This document shows positions 44,956 to 57,070 of a DNA stretch of 64,000 nt, in pieces. Numbering within the stretch: the first letter of the stretch is position 1; each line of letters starts with the position of its first letter. The notes under the pieces were generated by a model that was not told the DNA's origin, searched no databases, and was given only the letters and a program-made list of their open reading frames with translations. The stretch lies in NCBI GenBank assembly GCA_019055375.1, contig JAHQIW010002073.1, positions 44,094 through 108,093 of the forward strand. The letters are read 5' to 3'. The position numbers were made by a program, and so were the translations under genes. This stretch comes from Parelaphostrongylus tenuis. Its lineage: Eukaryota; Nematoda; Chromadorea; Rhabditida; Metastrongylidae.

Positions 44956-45829
44956 GGCTAATCCAGGTCTAGTTACTTATATTGCTGAACTTTTTATTAA
45001 ATGAAAACGAAGTTCCAGAACTAAGGCTCAGAAAAGCTCACCTAGCTTATCGATTTCAATGTCCTCGTGACCTGACTCTGAGAGAAAAATATAGCGACTA
45101 CGTAACTGAGGTACTAAAATCTGAAACGTGTATCTCTATAGGTGGAAAATCGCACAAAAACAGTTGTGAAAATTCCATTTTGACACCTATAGTGCAAGCA
45201 ATACAAAGTAGATCCTAGTGGAACTTAAAACATTAAGAACTGCACACCCATAGCATTAGGGAGTTAAATACGAGAGAATACGTTCAGTAACACTTCGTGA
45301 TGATCCCAAGGTTGTGTACTTGTTCTGTTGCTGCCTCGATTCCGTGGAAGACTTGGAAAAGGTATAAATCTTGGATGTATTTTAGCGAGGTTTTCCTTCC
45401 TCAAAAAAGGCCTGTTCTCGTGTTGAAAAGGTTGAAAGGGTGAGAAAGAGACAAAACTTCCAATCACGTTCGTAGATTTGCTCTACCACTGCGCTTGCCA
45501 AATACATGACGGGCTAAGAACTATGATCAGAATAACGTGCTATATCTTTATGTATTACTTAGTTATTCAACGTGAAAAACCTAATTTTACTCTCAGAGAG
45601 TGACAAAGAGGTTGAATGAATCAAACATTTGGGTAACACGTTGATTTTTTATCTGGCACGCAGCGAAGTCGACCGGCTGGCGGAGCGCCCTTTCATATTC
45701 TTAGATAAATGTGGTAATGTTATATATCGTTTGCGCATTTTCTGCCTCATACTTTGTTGCTAATGACGTATTAGTAGCTGTTTAACTTATATTTATTTCC
45801 GACTGCGGTAGAAATGCAAGTAGGTGCAA

Positions 45830-46010
45830 AAGTGACTGCGGTGTCGGACCGTAGGTTCAAAATGGGTCTCAAAACAGCAAAGCCAGTTCGCAACATCAGT
45901 GACACATATGGCTCAGAAACTGAAGCGGTAGTTTAAGAAAATTTGTAGAGAAGGCGCAATTCAACTGTGCATAAATCGCAACCACTTTTGCACCAACCCA
46001 ACCTAACAGA
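45830..46010. mobile_element. Miniature mariner (Hsmar1-type ends)
   Basis: Left end GTAGGTGCAAAAGTGACTGC and right end CAACCACTTTTGCACCAACC followed by CAACCTAA are inverted repeats of the Hsmar1/MADE1 type. Between them a remnant of the transposase start is readable as KTAKPVRNISDTYG. This is a deletion derivative of about 180 bases, like human MADE1 in design. Confidence 0.75.
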
Positions 46011-46665
46011 CTCTAGAAAAGCTGGCATTTAGCATGAAAGTAACATACTTTTGGTAAACAACTGCATATTTTGGCGGTTCTTTTTTCAATCAAAAACGCT
46101 CACTACAAGCTCGATGTTGAAACTTAAAGGCCCGATTATCTTGCAGCACGCTTGCATTGTAACCAATGCATGCCGCCGAAGTGCTAACGCTGGGATCGAG
46201 CTCGTCATTGGGCATAAAGGTTTGAGCGCTAACTGCTTGAAAATGTTGGTTCAAAATTCTTCCCGAATAATACTCAAAGATAACATACTTCTCGAAAGAT
46301 GAAAGATTTCTCAGGAAGATGACAAGTTGGCATAATGGGTACCCACGAATCTGCCCATTCTGTAGAAAAGTGACGACTACAAATTCGAAACGGGAATAAC
46401 AGCAACTTCTCCCGCGAAACAGTTTGTACTGGCGAAGACTGCGATGATGTCGGTTGGCCTGAAAATTTCTTATTCTTACTGGGAATCATAATTAATATTC
46501 CAACAATTTTGATACAAACGAAACTATGGGAAAATTCCTCATACCTTCTTTTATAGTATCAAAAAATCGGACTAGAAGGCGGTTCTGGCGCCTTACGTCT
46601 GCCTGAATAGTTTGATCAATGAAATACAATAAATAACTGGAGACGATCATCGTTGGCAACTATCA
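46011..46665. other. No recognisable feature
   Basis: Nothing I can name in this stretch. Confidence 0.35.
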
Positions 46666-46679
46666 AAAATCAGAGACAA

Positions 46680-46975
46680 CGATTAACACTAGCTAAATGG
46701 GGATGGGAGTGGAGTGGAAGGGGAGGGAGGGAGGTGAAGTGGCGGCGAGTGACTAATAATGCTCGGGGTGCAAACGATCCCACAACACTCCAATTATCAG
46801 TAACGGAGGCCCTACGGAGCTTCCTGGCCTGACAATCCTCGAGACTGCAAGATCTGCTCGACCAGTAATCTAAGACGTTTGTAGAAGGCGAAATTCTCAA
46901 GGAAGTGCCGAAGGCGAGGAGCCCAGTCGAACGAGAACTACTGGGACCACTACTGGGACTTGTGAAAGTGAAAAA
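46680..46975 (-). CDS. Putative Ser-rich exon, unrecognised gene
   Basis: Open minus-strand frame of about 95 codons, GC-richer than its surroundings: SSSRSTGLLAFGTSLRISPS, TNVLDYWSSRSCSLEDCQAR, KLRRASVTDNWSVVGSFAPR. It could be the next exon of the pair at 47.43-47.59 kb, but the phase does not fit directly. RRAS is a possible kinase site. No family recognised. Confidence 0.3.
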
Positions 46976-47426
46976 AATTGTGATAGGAGCCAAAATGAGT
47001 GAAACTGACTAGCTAAAAAAGAGGCAAGAAAGCAGCAGGACTATAATGAGAAGTTCAAACCCACTGTACAAATACAAAGCCACTGAGCAGCAGTTTCGAT
47101 GTTGGATGGTAAAGTGCACCTCAAGCCGACGCTTTCCACCGGTCCACTTTTGTACACGCAATTTTCTACCGAGCATTTGATCTTTCTACGGGATATTTTA
47201 GCCTGTCAAAATTATATACTGGATGTAGGAAATTTGTAGCCCAAATTTACGAACCTGCACTACGTCGATAATACAGCCCAATCTTCGTAGTCTTAACCAC
47301 AACATTTGTAAAGGTTGACAAAATTTTCCATCTTCAGTGAGATTACAAGTATCCTTCATAAAAGAACACAGAGCTTTTCAAAAAGCGGAAAAATACTTCA
47401 ACAACAGTATTAATAAAAAACAAACC

Positions 47427-47590
47427 TTGATTCCATCATCACGAACTCCACCGCAATCGCCGTCAAGCAAAACTTCCTCAGGTCGTTCTAGAATGATAGA
47501 TGGGTAAGCAAACACGGAAATTCCCACATGAGAGGGCGGTGAGACACACCTGAGATGCTGAGATCTTCGCTCACTGAACACGAGTCGCCT
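47427..47590 (-). CDS. Two putative exons of an unrecognised gene
   Basis: Exons at about 47550-47590 and 47427-47487, joined by a 62-base intron with GTGTGT donor and TTCTAG acceptor. They read GDSCSVSEDLSISERPEEVL and LDGDCGGVRDDGIK, ending at a GTTTGT donor. Short introns of this kind are normal in nematodes. Acidic and Ser-rich, no recognised domain. Confidence 0.35.
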
Positions 47591-47678
47591 CTAAACCAAA
47601 ACTAATTAAGGTATGGTACGAATTAGCAACACCTTGACAACACGTTACTATTTTCGAACAAAATAATTGCAACCGATG

Positions 47679-48231
47679 TTAGGTCATTTCATAAGTCTTG
47701 GCACCAGAGCAATAGAGAACAAATTTATTGACCATAATTAACTGTAAATGCATGATTTTGATATTATCCGATTGCGCATATTTTTGCAAACATTTCGTTA
47801 TACAATTTCCGTATACTTGCCTCAGAATGGAGCTGTCTTGCAAAGAAATTCGCGTGCTAATTATGCACGAATGGCGCCTAAGGGAAGCACTAGTGAAGCA
47901 GTGCGTATGATTAATGGAGATTAGGGCGATTATACTAATGCAAAGGGCGGTTAGAAAGCAGTCGGCGAACTTCAGAGCTGGAAAAAACCAATCTGGGGAT
48001 CAATCCCGCTCGAGCCGTCCACACGAAACTCCATTAATTTTCGCGCCGCTTCACTAACATTTTCACTAACGCGCCATTCGAGCATAAGCAGCAGCGAATT
48101 TGTTAAGAAAGCTCCTTTACAAGACAATTACAAAATAATATAAACAGCTTTTATCAAAATTTCGCAAGAAAATGTGCAACTGAAGAATACCACAATTTCC
48201 CTAGTGCCAAAGCTTATGGAACGACCTAATA
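47679..48231. mobile_element. Palindromic mariner derivative, copy 3 (best preserved)
   Basis: Left end TTAGGTCATTTCATAAGTCT and right end AGCTTATGGAACGACCTAA are inverted repeats. Both arms code the start of a mariner-like transposase facing inwards: plus strand MELSCKEIRVLIMHEWRL near 47.83 kb, and the same region inverted near 48.07 kb (reverse complement TGCTCGAATGGCGCGTTAG against TGCACGAATGGCGCCTAAG). The middle joins the two starts, so no full transposase can be made. Confidence 0.75.
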
Positions 48232-48434
48232 CTTCGGGAAAAAATCCACAGCACAGTATTTCTGAAAACTATGTGAAATTGGAGGAAATAGAAAGTCTAG
48301 TTCAGAACCTTTAAGACCATTTTTGGCTCTTACCGTTTTCGTTTTTCTGACAATAGACATTAGTTTTCCTAGAACTGGAAGAATTTAGGGGTGTAAAGAT
48401 AACAGAATTCTTGTAGACTTCTTTCAACTGCTCT

Positions 48435-49580
48435 TTGGGCATGGAAGTTGTGAATGATGCTATTTGCTATACCATATCATGCCACATCCACACGACCACA
48501 AGCCTCACTGAAGCTTCACGAGGGTACAAACTACCGCTCTGTCTCACTTTCACCGATTTGAAGAGAGCCTTCGATTCAGTAGAAACAGAAGCGGTTACAG
48601 CGGCTTTGCACAGTCACGGCGTCCCTAGTAGGTGATTAATGATCCTTCGTGAGCGATATGAAGATATCACGACCAGAATATCACCATCAACATTGCCGTC
48701 GACGTAAGAGGGGTTCTACAAGGAAATACAATTTCGCCAAAATCATTCACTGCCACCCTCCAAAACGTTATGCGACCATTAAAATGGGACGATGTGGGAG
48801 TGAAAATTGACAGCCGATGATTTAACCGTCTTCACTTTGCTGATGATATCGTTCTCATAAATCCGAACATCAGCCAAGCGGAACGAATGTTGACCTATTT
48901 GGATAACGCCTGTAGAAATTTTGGTCTTAAACTTAATCTAACGAAAACTATGATCATGAAGAACGGATGCGTTTCGAATGCCCCATTCACGCTCAACGGA
49001 ACGACAATCTCCGAATGCTCCAATTACGACTATCTAAGTCGCGAAATCAATATGATGAACAACCTAGCTCCAGAGTTGAGCAGGAGGAAACAAGCGCTTT
49101 GGGCAACGTTCAAAAGCATCGAAGATGTAGTGGAGAGAACAAGGAACATCCGACTCCGTGCCCATCTTTTCGACTCGACGATTATCACTGCCTTAACGTA
49201 GCAGCAGAAACCTGGTCGCTACGTAAGCAGGATGAAAGATCACTTGGCCTTATTGAACGCGCAGTCGGAAGGTCGATGTTAGGAGTATCCTGTATCTCGC
49301 AAATGAGAGAAAGGATCCAAAGTCCCAACCTACGTCAACGATCGAAGACTAAAGAGGTTGTTCTACAAGCCAGGATATCGAAAATAAGGTGGGCCCGCAT
49401 ACGTGATGCGCTTCAACGACAACCGCTGGACAAGACCCGTAAGCAACTTGATTCTTCTGCAAATCACGCGCTCTACGGGAAGACCACTAATTCGATGGTT
49501 GGATTTCTTCACAAGAACACTAGAAGAAAGATACAACTTTTGGAATTTGAAAGCGCTACAGGAAATACGATGTCTTTTTC
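48435..49580 (+). mobile_element. RTE-type LINE, reverse transcriptase C-terminal half
   Basis: Reads RGYKLPLCLTFTDLKRAFDS and VETEAVTAALHSHGVPSR, then HFADDIVLINPNISQAERML with the FADD catalytic box near 48.85 kb, PFTLNGTTISECSNYDYLSR, and after frame changes AETWSLRKQDERSLGLIERA. Some parts are long and open, but stops remain. Confidence 0.8.
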
Positions 49581-49629
49581 AGTATTTTTTCACACCATGC
49601 CATAATCACGATTCAACATAAAAAGACAA

Positions 49630-49890
49630 AAGGACAAGGACATCGGCGTTGAAAAATCTCTTTATGATGTGTCATAAATTCCGTCTTCGTCTGACCAGTG
49701 GTAGCCTACCGATGTATCGAAGTAATGCTACTATACTCCCAGACAACTCTAATATCAATTCACCTCCCATGGGAGAGATGGAAGACTTATCGAAACTTAA
49801 GCGCGGAATCGTACCATCAACCATCGACTGATCGTCCATGTGTATGTCGCAAATTACATACGACCACTGCGCCACACGCGCTCCGTATGA
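49630..49890 (-). mobile_element. tRNA-derived SINE, family A, diverged
   Basis: Inverted; right end CATACGACCACTGCGCCACA (box A), inner CCTCCCATGGGAGAGATGGA, left end ACATCGGCGTTGAAAAATCT. Confidence 0.6.
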
Positions 49891-50464
49891 TTTTATGTAA
49901 CACTAAGCCGACCGTCTAACACAACGTTCTTTTTATATAAGCTATCTTTTGACTACGAAAAGGCTCCAAGCGGCGAAATAAAACATCAAAAACTACGCCC
50001 ATTAGAACCAATACGAATATTTCGGGAGCGGGAGCGCCTGCGTACATATCGAAACCACTTCATAGGGTCACAAAAAGGCTAAACAATCAATCGGACAGAC
50101 CGCACTTACTAATTATTCTCACTAAGAAAAACAAAAGCAATCGTTGAAACGTACAGACTAGATCCACCCTGTGATGAAAAACTTCTAGGCGAATCGACTC
50201 TCGACGGATCGTTTGCCTAAACAGTCTAGTCTGAATTATTCGTCTCCCAAAGACATTTCCTTGAAAGATAAATTTGCAGCACCTCTTGAAGAGAAACCGT
50301 TGCAGTGGAGTCCTCCTTATTGCCGGAGTGAGAAGCTGGAAAGTGAAAAAAAATTTAAGATATTTAGGGATTTTCATATCATTTTCTGAGAGGTAATTCA
50401 AATAAATCCATATGTTTACTGTTATTTTAGCAGTATTATACATACAACTTGGAATATTGAGTAG

Positions 50465-50750
50465 TACGCTAGATGATCATCATCAGGCGGGGTTGAGCCT
50501 GCGTTTCAACCATACCGCGAACATGTGCTGCTACCACTACACCAGCAACACCGACCTGTCAGCGTGACTAGGTTCAACGTCGAGAGCGACTAGGTGGAGC
50601 CAAACCGTTGACGGCTGATTGCTGACAGATAGATGCGCTGTAACGTAGAAAGAGTAATGGCAAAACGGGCGTCAGCAGTGCAATGAGTTAGAACAGGTGC
50701 TTCGGGATAAGTAGAGATGAGGGTTCAAGTCCCGCTTGACGCAAAAGTGT
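50465..50750. mobile_element. Twin tRNA-like hairpin element, copy 3
   Basis: Left unit (minus strand) has in reverse complement TGGTGTAGTGGTAGCAGCAC and GGTTGAAACGCAGGCTCAAC; right unit (about 50668-50742) GGCGTCAGCAGTGCAATGAG and GAGGGTTCAAGTCCCGCTTG. CTGTCAGC and GCTGACAG lie between. Confidence 0.6.
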
Positions 50751-50894
50751 TGCACATGACTCTACAACGCTGGGTATATCTGTAAAATCATACCCCCTCT
50801 AAAAGCGGTCGACTAAGGAAAATTCTAAAAGCTTTTTATTCACCCGCTTTCAGCGGCGGTGTCGTGTTATAGATATGTGAAATGATGCTGAGCG

Positions 50895-50985
50895 GGTGTG
50901 CAAAATTCTGACGTCAGGCGGGACTCAAACCCACATTTCATCCTTTCCATGACCACGTGCTTAACTAATTGCACTAAAAAGAATT
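50895..50985 (-). repeat. Single tRNA-like unit
   Basis: Reverse complement TTAGTGCAATTAGTTAAGCA with GGGTTTGAGTCCCGCCTGAC (box B). One arm of the twin element family. Confidence 0.5.
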
Positions 50986-51994
50986 CACTTAAATTATATT
51001 ACTCTCGCCTGATGTCGAATGTTTTGCATACTACCAATACTCTTAGATCTTAGAGATAGCGCCATCTCCGCTTGAATGATCTGGCTTTTACATAAAATTC
51101 ACAGAAAAATAACAAAGGCTTACATAAAAAGGACAGCTTTCCCAATCGTTTGCATTCACCATAATGGCCAAGCTCCTCATTCATTCGACTATGCCAAGAG
51201 AACAAAGTTTGAGCCATCAAAGAAAGCAGAAAGAAAAGTAAACAGATATTTGCAAACATCACACCTCTCCGGCATAGACTGATACTGGTAATAATGAATT
51301 TTTATGGCAGTAAAAATGCAAAAAGTCCGAAAAATTTATCAAAGTTCACTCTTCTCTTCCTTTCGAGCGGTAGAAGGCTCATATAAATATGTCTTATAGA
51401 CACTGAAGGGATCGATATCATCGAATTTATGGAAGGAGATAGGAGGAATCCTCCTGAAATAGTCACTAATAATCAATAGTGATGGTCAAAAAACCTCATA
51501 AGGAAACTGACCGTATATATGACTCCGGGTAATCGATATGCCGAGCTTGATGAAAAGCAGCATTATGAACAATCACTATGCCAGTTTTTCGAGCACATAC
51601 ACCTGTGTAGAAAAAAAACTGATGTACAACTGCGCTTCAACAAAGATATGAGGTAATTCTCTGTTATCAAGACGCATCTGCAAAGACCTTTCCTGCTGGA
51701 CAGAGCTTTTCCAGCAAACTTTTAGTGATCGTTCGAAAGCACAAATTTTGGCGACTTGAACAGTTTACCTAGTTTTCAAAAAGGCATTCCCACAGCAGTA
51801 CAGCAGTGAAAATAAAATTGCTGCACACAAGCCGCGCGCGTTATCGTGCGCATTTTCGTTGATAACCTGGAGGTTTTTTCTCCGTTTCGTATAAGTTTAT
51901 AGCTTTTTCGTATAAGAATTGTAGAAGGAAATTTATTCTATTGTTCTATGGGTATGTGCTTTTCATTTTCAATTTATACCTTCTATAAACGCGC

Positions 51995-53925
51995 TCCGCG
52001 GATCTCCCTCTTTGAGAAATCCCGCGCGGTTGGTCACGAGGGCACGTGGGGCGTCCCCAGGTGTGGATAGGGGAATAAACGCGAACCAAAAGAGACCGTG
52101 TGCTTCCCAGAGATGCAGGTGGAATCAGGGGATGAAATCCCTGCTTCTGCAGCGCCGACTTGACAAAACTCTATTTCTACGAGTCAAGTCAACCAGCTTG
52201 CAATAAAGAGGCTGGAAAGTACATGGGAGGCGGTTAGGAGTCGCCTCCAACAAATAAGCTCCTCCTGCTCCTCCGAGAGAGACTGGGAAGCTACTCGTTG
52301 AAACCCAGTTCCCACGTTTAGAGCCTGGCAAGCTATACTTGGGTATCAAAATGTCAAAAACAGTAAAAAACACGGGCCTCATTCCCGTGACCCCAAAAGA
52401 GCCCCTGGTACGGCAGCGCCAGGTAGGACGAGTACGGAGAGGCTGCTAAAATCTCAGGGCCGAACTAGGCTGCCAAGATCGAAACGGACCAAAATGACGA
52501 TCTGTACCTATAACGCAAGAACCCTTGCTCACGGATTCGCTGTAGAAGATCTATTGATTCAAGCAAGAAGGATAAGGTACGATGTCATTGGCCTGGCTGA
52601 GACGAGAAGGCGCCATCCTTTTCACGCTGTTTATGACACCGGAGAAGAACTGTTCCTTGGTACACGCGATAGCAGAGGAGTCGGCGGCGTTAGCGTCCTC
52701 GTCAAATCGAATTTGATCGTGAACATCGATTCATTTTAACAACTAACAACCCGTATCGGACGATTACGGTTTAGACGATGTGGTTCATTGCCAGCTTTGA
52801 TCATCTTCGTTGCTTACGCACCAACATCAAGCTATGACGAAGACGAAGTCGAAGCGTTCTATATGGACCTCGAAAAATTCTTCAGAGAAGATCATACATT
52901 CTTTAAGGTCATTGTTAGAGATTTTAACGCAAAAATTGGACCTAGAAGAACGTCTGAAGAACGTCACATGGGAAGCCACGGACTAGATTGGAATGAACAG
53001 GGTGATAGGCTATCCGAAATTATCACGACGACCCAAACCATCCATGGTAACTCATTTCCAAAAGCCTCACTCTCAGCGATGGATGTGAGAGTCTACCAAT
53101 GGCGAGTATCACAACGAAATGACCACATCTTAGTAAATCGAAGGTCTTGCCTGACCGATGTCGCTGTTGTTCCTGAGTTTAACACGGGATCAGACCATCG
53201 ACTCCTTCGCGTAAAGTTCCGTTTTTCGCGGGGAGGAGAGAAAGCCGCTAAATTAAAACAACGAAGTCCCAGAACTTCCATAAATTGGGATGTATTCAAA
53301 TCATTAGTCGGCTCTAGGGAAGTTACCGAGCTGAGCAGGAGGAAACGAGCGGCTTGAGAAGCGTTAAAAAGCATGGAAGATGTAAAGCAGTAGACAAAGA
53401 ACATCCGACTCCGTGCCCACCTTTTCGACTCCACGATTATCCCTGCCCCAACGTATGCAGCAGAAAACTCGTCGCTACGCAAACAGGATGAAAGATCACT
53501 TGCGTTATCGAACGTGCAGTCGAAAGGTCGATGTTAGGAGTATCCCGTATCTCGCAAATGAGAAAAAGGATCCCAAGTTCCGACGTATGTCATCGATCGA
53601 AGATCAGAGACGCCGCTCTACACGCCAGGATATCAAAAATAAGATGGGCCGAACGCGTGATGCGCTTCAACGATAACCGATGACGAAAGCCCTCACCGAC
53701 TGGATTCCTCGGGACATCGAGCGCTCTACAGAAAGACCATCGACCCGCTGGTCCGATTTTTTCACGAAAGATATGGAAGAAAAATTTGATGCTCAGCGAA
53801 TCCCTAGAGCGAGGAGGCTCCACTAAGCTACTCTTGCACGCGATATGGAAAAATGGAAGTGTTGCTGGTACCCGCTCGATTCACTTGACGATCAACGGGA
53901 CGACAGGTGATACACGTCACATGCC
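51995..53925 (+). mobile_element. RTE-type LINE, endonuclease kept, reverse transcriptase deleted
   Basis: A leader of about 480 bases precedes MTICTYNARTLAHGFAVEDL at 52494. The endonuclease follows: YDVIGLAETRRRHPFHAVYD, VGGVSVLVKSNLIVNIDSF, after a stop [60 protein letters not shown] and NTGSDHRLLRVKFRF, with the Glu, D-N and SDH catalytic blocks of the exonuclease/endonuclease/phosphatase fold (the first Asp of 'GDFNAK' is preceded by Arg). At about 53.33 kb the sequence jumps straight to ELSRRKRAA, which belongs to the C-terminal end, so the reverse transcriptase is missing. It ends GACGACAGGTGATAC. Confidence 0.85.
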
Positions 53926-54869
53926 CGCTGTCAAGCTTAAGTCCTGCGCACGAAAAGCACACGATCATGTAAAGGGAAATCAATAAAATCTCGGAATCAT
54001 ATGTTTCACCTGCAGTTCCTCAAGGCGAAGGAAAAAACCCAATCTAAACAAAAAAAATTACTAGCCACTTGTGGATCGCGCTGAGCGATCGATCAAGTTG
54101 TCCCGGAAGCGATGACTTCGAGTGTGAAACGTAACCCTCTTTCCGCTCTAACGGCACTCTTAGGAAAAAACCTAATTTAATGTCAGAGTCATCGAGATTT
54201 CCTTCAATAAATGAGTGCAGAAATCTGATGAAAAGACATCTACAAACCCTAGCCATGCAAACAAAGCACTCCCAGCACTTTGAGTTTAGAATTCAATTTT
54301 ATATTCGCTGATACAGCGCTCTCAGACTTTTCAAACAAAGCACAAATAAGAATTGATACAATGTTGAAACCGCCGAGATTTAAGCCATCAGGTGATTGGT
54401 GAGAGTGTAGGGAAAAAGCGAAGACAGCCACGTTGACGAATTGATGAGAAAATGCGTCGTTATGAGTGAAAAACCGAATATTATTTACAAAACACACCAA
54501 TAATCATATCATCCGGAGAATCGTCAGCAGGACATGCACATTCCGAGGCAATTGTTTGCACAGCTGGAGTCGAAAACACCATCCTAAAAATATAGAATAA
54601 CATGATATAGACCATTTTTACGAGCAAATAATAGAGTAGAAAATAGTCTACCCTGATCCTCCTGTAGGATAGTCATAACCAGTAGAGCCTGGGGTCGAGA
54701 ATCCATAGCCATAACGTTCGCCAATTATGATCTGATAATAATTAATACACAAGAGACGAAATACTGACTGTGCTGGACTCTACAGTCCCATGAGTACGAC
54801 GACTGCTTCTAACAGCATTTGATTTGACAGATTTCATCAATACCAATTTTTTAACTCTATTAAACATGT

Positions 54870-55150
54870 CCCGTCTTCACATCTTATTGTGTGAATCCCT
54901 CTACGTTTAACATTCAATTCTTCTCCTCGCAATCATCGCTTGCTTGAGTATTTCGTCTTCTTCATAAACGTCCTAGAATATCGCTTAGGCATATCTCCTT
55001 ACAATCTCGAGGACAGCTAGGCTACGGCGCTCATTGACTGTTTGTCGAAGTGTAGGGAGGAGGAGGAGATCAACTGCGCACCGAACTTCATTGACCATTT
55101 CATCAGCTCTCTCCCCCTTTGATATTCCTAATATTTCTTATTTAAGCCGT
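54870..55150 (-). mobile_element. tRNA-derived SINE, family C-like
   Basis: Left TGTGTGAATCCCTCTACGTT (3' end), middle TACAATCTCGAGGACAGCTA and GAAGTGTAGGGAGGAGGAGG shared with 56.1 kb, right CATTGACCATTTC (box A-like, inverted). Confidence 0.5.
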
Positions 55151-56079
55151 CTCACGTTTACGTTCTTCTACTGTGCGGGTCCCCACTACATCTTGGGTTA
55201 TATGTGCTAAATGGCGACAAATTTATAAACCGATCTCATTTACTGAATTGGGATTTTTTATAGGGAGCTAGTAATCATTCGAAAGCTTGAATATCTGGCT
55301 ACAGCTCTACGTGGTCGGTTTCCAAAACATCCTTTCATAGACCTGTGAATCCAAAATAAAATTATGATCCACGCGACCACGTGTATTTTCTTATATCTTG
55401 CTTGCATTTCGCTGGACAAAACTCCTTCCTTGGAATGATAGCACTCATTCGAAAGCACAAGTTTCAAAGAACTCAAAAATCTTAGCTTTTTCAGAAAGCT
55501 TTTTTCATAGCACTGTAGGAGGAAAGATTTGTGCTCTAAAAATCTCGCCGGACGGACAGAGCTCTTAAATTAGACTCTTGAAAATTATTCGTTAATGTAG
55601 ATCTAATGATTCCAATGTTGTGCCTATTTCCAGGAAATACCATTTAGCAGAAAGAATCGATTAAGTTTTGCATTTTCGACGACCTGCTTACCGCTTAATT
55701 CACGGAGCGGGGGTAGGTTCGGAGGCGATGGCGGAGGGAGGAATCTATTGCGTTAGGAATATTGTTGTTCAACTGGAGTTTTTTTCACCACATCGACAGA
55801 AACTTTGGATGAAAACGCATGATTCTGATACTATGACAAATTCTCTACACGCTGATATGCTTCTGCTCCAGTAAATAATATGCGACATAAAAATGAAGGC
55901 AAAAGGCAATTGTGAAACATGATTTTATTTTGGATTTTAAAGTGTTATAAAGAAGTGTTTTGAAAAAGCGGCGAAGTGGGCTGTAGCCAGAAATTGAGCT
56001 TTCAGAAGATCACTAACGCTCCCATGAGGAGTTCCTGTCCAGCGAATGAGACTGGTTTTTGATTTGTCGCCGTCTAACA

Positions 56080-56235
56080 TATACGTTCTCTCCTTACAAT
56101 CTCGAGGTTAGCCAGGCTAGGGCGCTCGATGACCAAGTGCCGGAGTGTAGGGAGGAGGAGATCAGCCCACACCGAACATCCTGACCACTTCGCCACCCCC
56201 CACCCCCTCCCCTCCTCCCCCTTTGATATTATTGA
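56080..56235 (-). mobile_element. tRNA-derived SINE, family C-like, fragment
   Basis: TACAATCTCGAGGTTAGCCA, GGAGTGTAGGGAGGAGGAGA and CATCCTGACCACTTCGCCAC (inverted box A GTGGCGAAGTGGTCAGG). Partner of 54.87 kb. Confidence 0.55.
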
Positions 56236-56270
56236 CATTTCACTTTATTTGACTCGTATCACAGTATTAG

Positions 56271-56575
56271 GAACGCATGTGGCGCAGTGGTTAGAGGTGC
56301 CCTGCGTCGCACACGAGGTCAATGGTTCGATCTCGCGCTCATGACTCACCAAGCCACCCATCCCTCCGGGGTCGGTAAATTGGTACCAGACAGGTCTCAG
56401 ACTTGTCTGGGAGGATAAGCAGCACTGACTCGGTTCAGCGGGAGGCCACCGCGAGTCATTGTAAAGGCCAGATATGCATTCAATCACCTCAAACGAAGTT
56501 GAAAATTGAAGTCGAATGCATGGCGCATCCCTCAGGGATTGATCAACGCCGAGAGCTTTATCCTTTTAGAGCTTT
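56271..56575 (+). mobile_element. tRNA-derived SINE, family A (reference copy)
   Basis: Starts GGAACGCATGTGGCGCAGTG with box A TGGCGCAGTGGTTAGAGG and box B GGTTCGATCTCG (56324-56335), the internal RNA polymerase III promoter of a tRNA. Then CACCAAGCCACCCATCCCTC, ACTTGTCTGGGAGGATAAGC, GGCCAGATATGCATTCAATC, and the end GCCGAGAGCTTTATCCTTTT. Eight copies in the window make this a dispersed SINE; it needs LINE enzymes to move. Confidence 0.9.
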
Positions 56576-56579
56576 TATC

Positions 56580-56830
56580 ACAGTATCTCCTACTCTACTG
56601 TGCGGACCCCAGTATCTTTGGCATTCGATTGGTCTTCTACCATTCATCGTTTTGCTCAAAAAGGCTTCATCTTCAGCACGAAAGTTGTAAGAATACTGGT
56701 TGGCCACATCTGCTTGCATTCTGAAGGATAGCCAAGCTGGGGCGTTCGATTTTGATTGTCAGATAAAGTTGGAGGCGTGGAGGAACAAGTCGGCGTCCAG
56801 CATCACTAGCCACTCGCCCGTAAACCCTCA
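56580..56830 (-). mobile_element. tRNA-derived SINE, family C
   Basis: Left CTACTGTGCGGACCCCAGTA (3' end, as in 32.1 kb), right CAGCATCACTAGCCACTCGC (inverted box A GCGAGTGGCTAGTGATGCTG). It lies about 50 bases from a B3GLCT exon. Confidence 0.65.
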
Positions 56831-57070
56831 CTAATGTTAAACGCTTCAAATATTTGCAAAGTGAGCATATTTAAACAAACCTTTTCATTGCTGTTGTAAC
56901 ATGAAAGAAGACGGAGTAGTCGTGAAATGCCGATTAATGTGTCGTCCATCGGCGAGAAGAAGCCAAGAAAAAAGCTGCGATTCAGGCCGATTCGCATTCG
57001 TCAAATTGGCGAAATGTCTAATGATGGCGAAGGTCTTCGCACAGTGTCCTAAATCTCAGAAGATCAACTG

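Noticed and set aside
50087..50443. Minus-strand open frame of 118 codons, and a second frame with SHSGNKEDSTATVSLQEV
   Set aside because: The second frame looks coding but has stops soon after, and no splice model worked.
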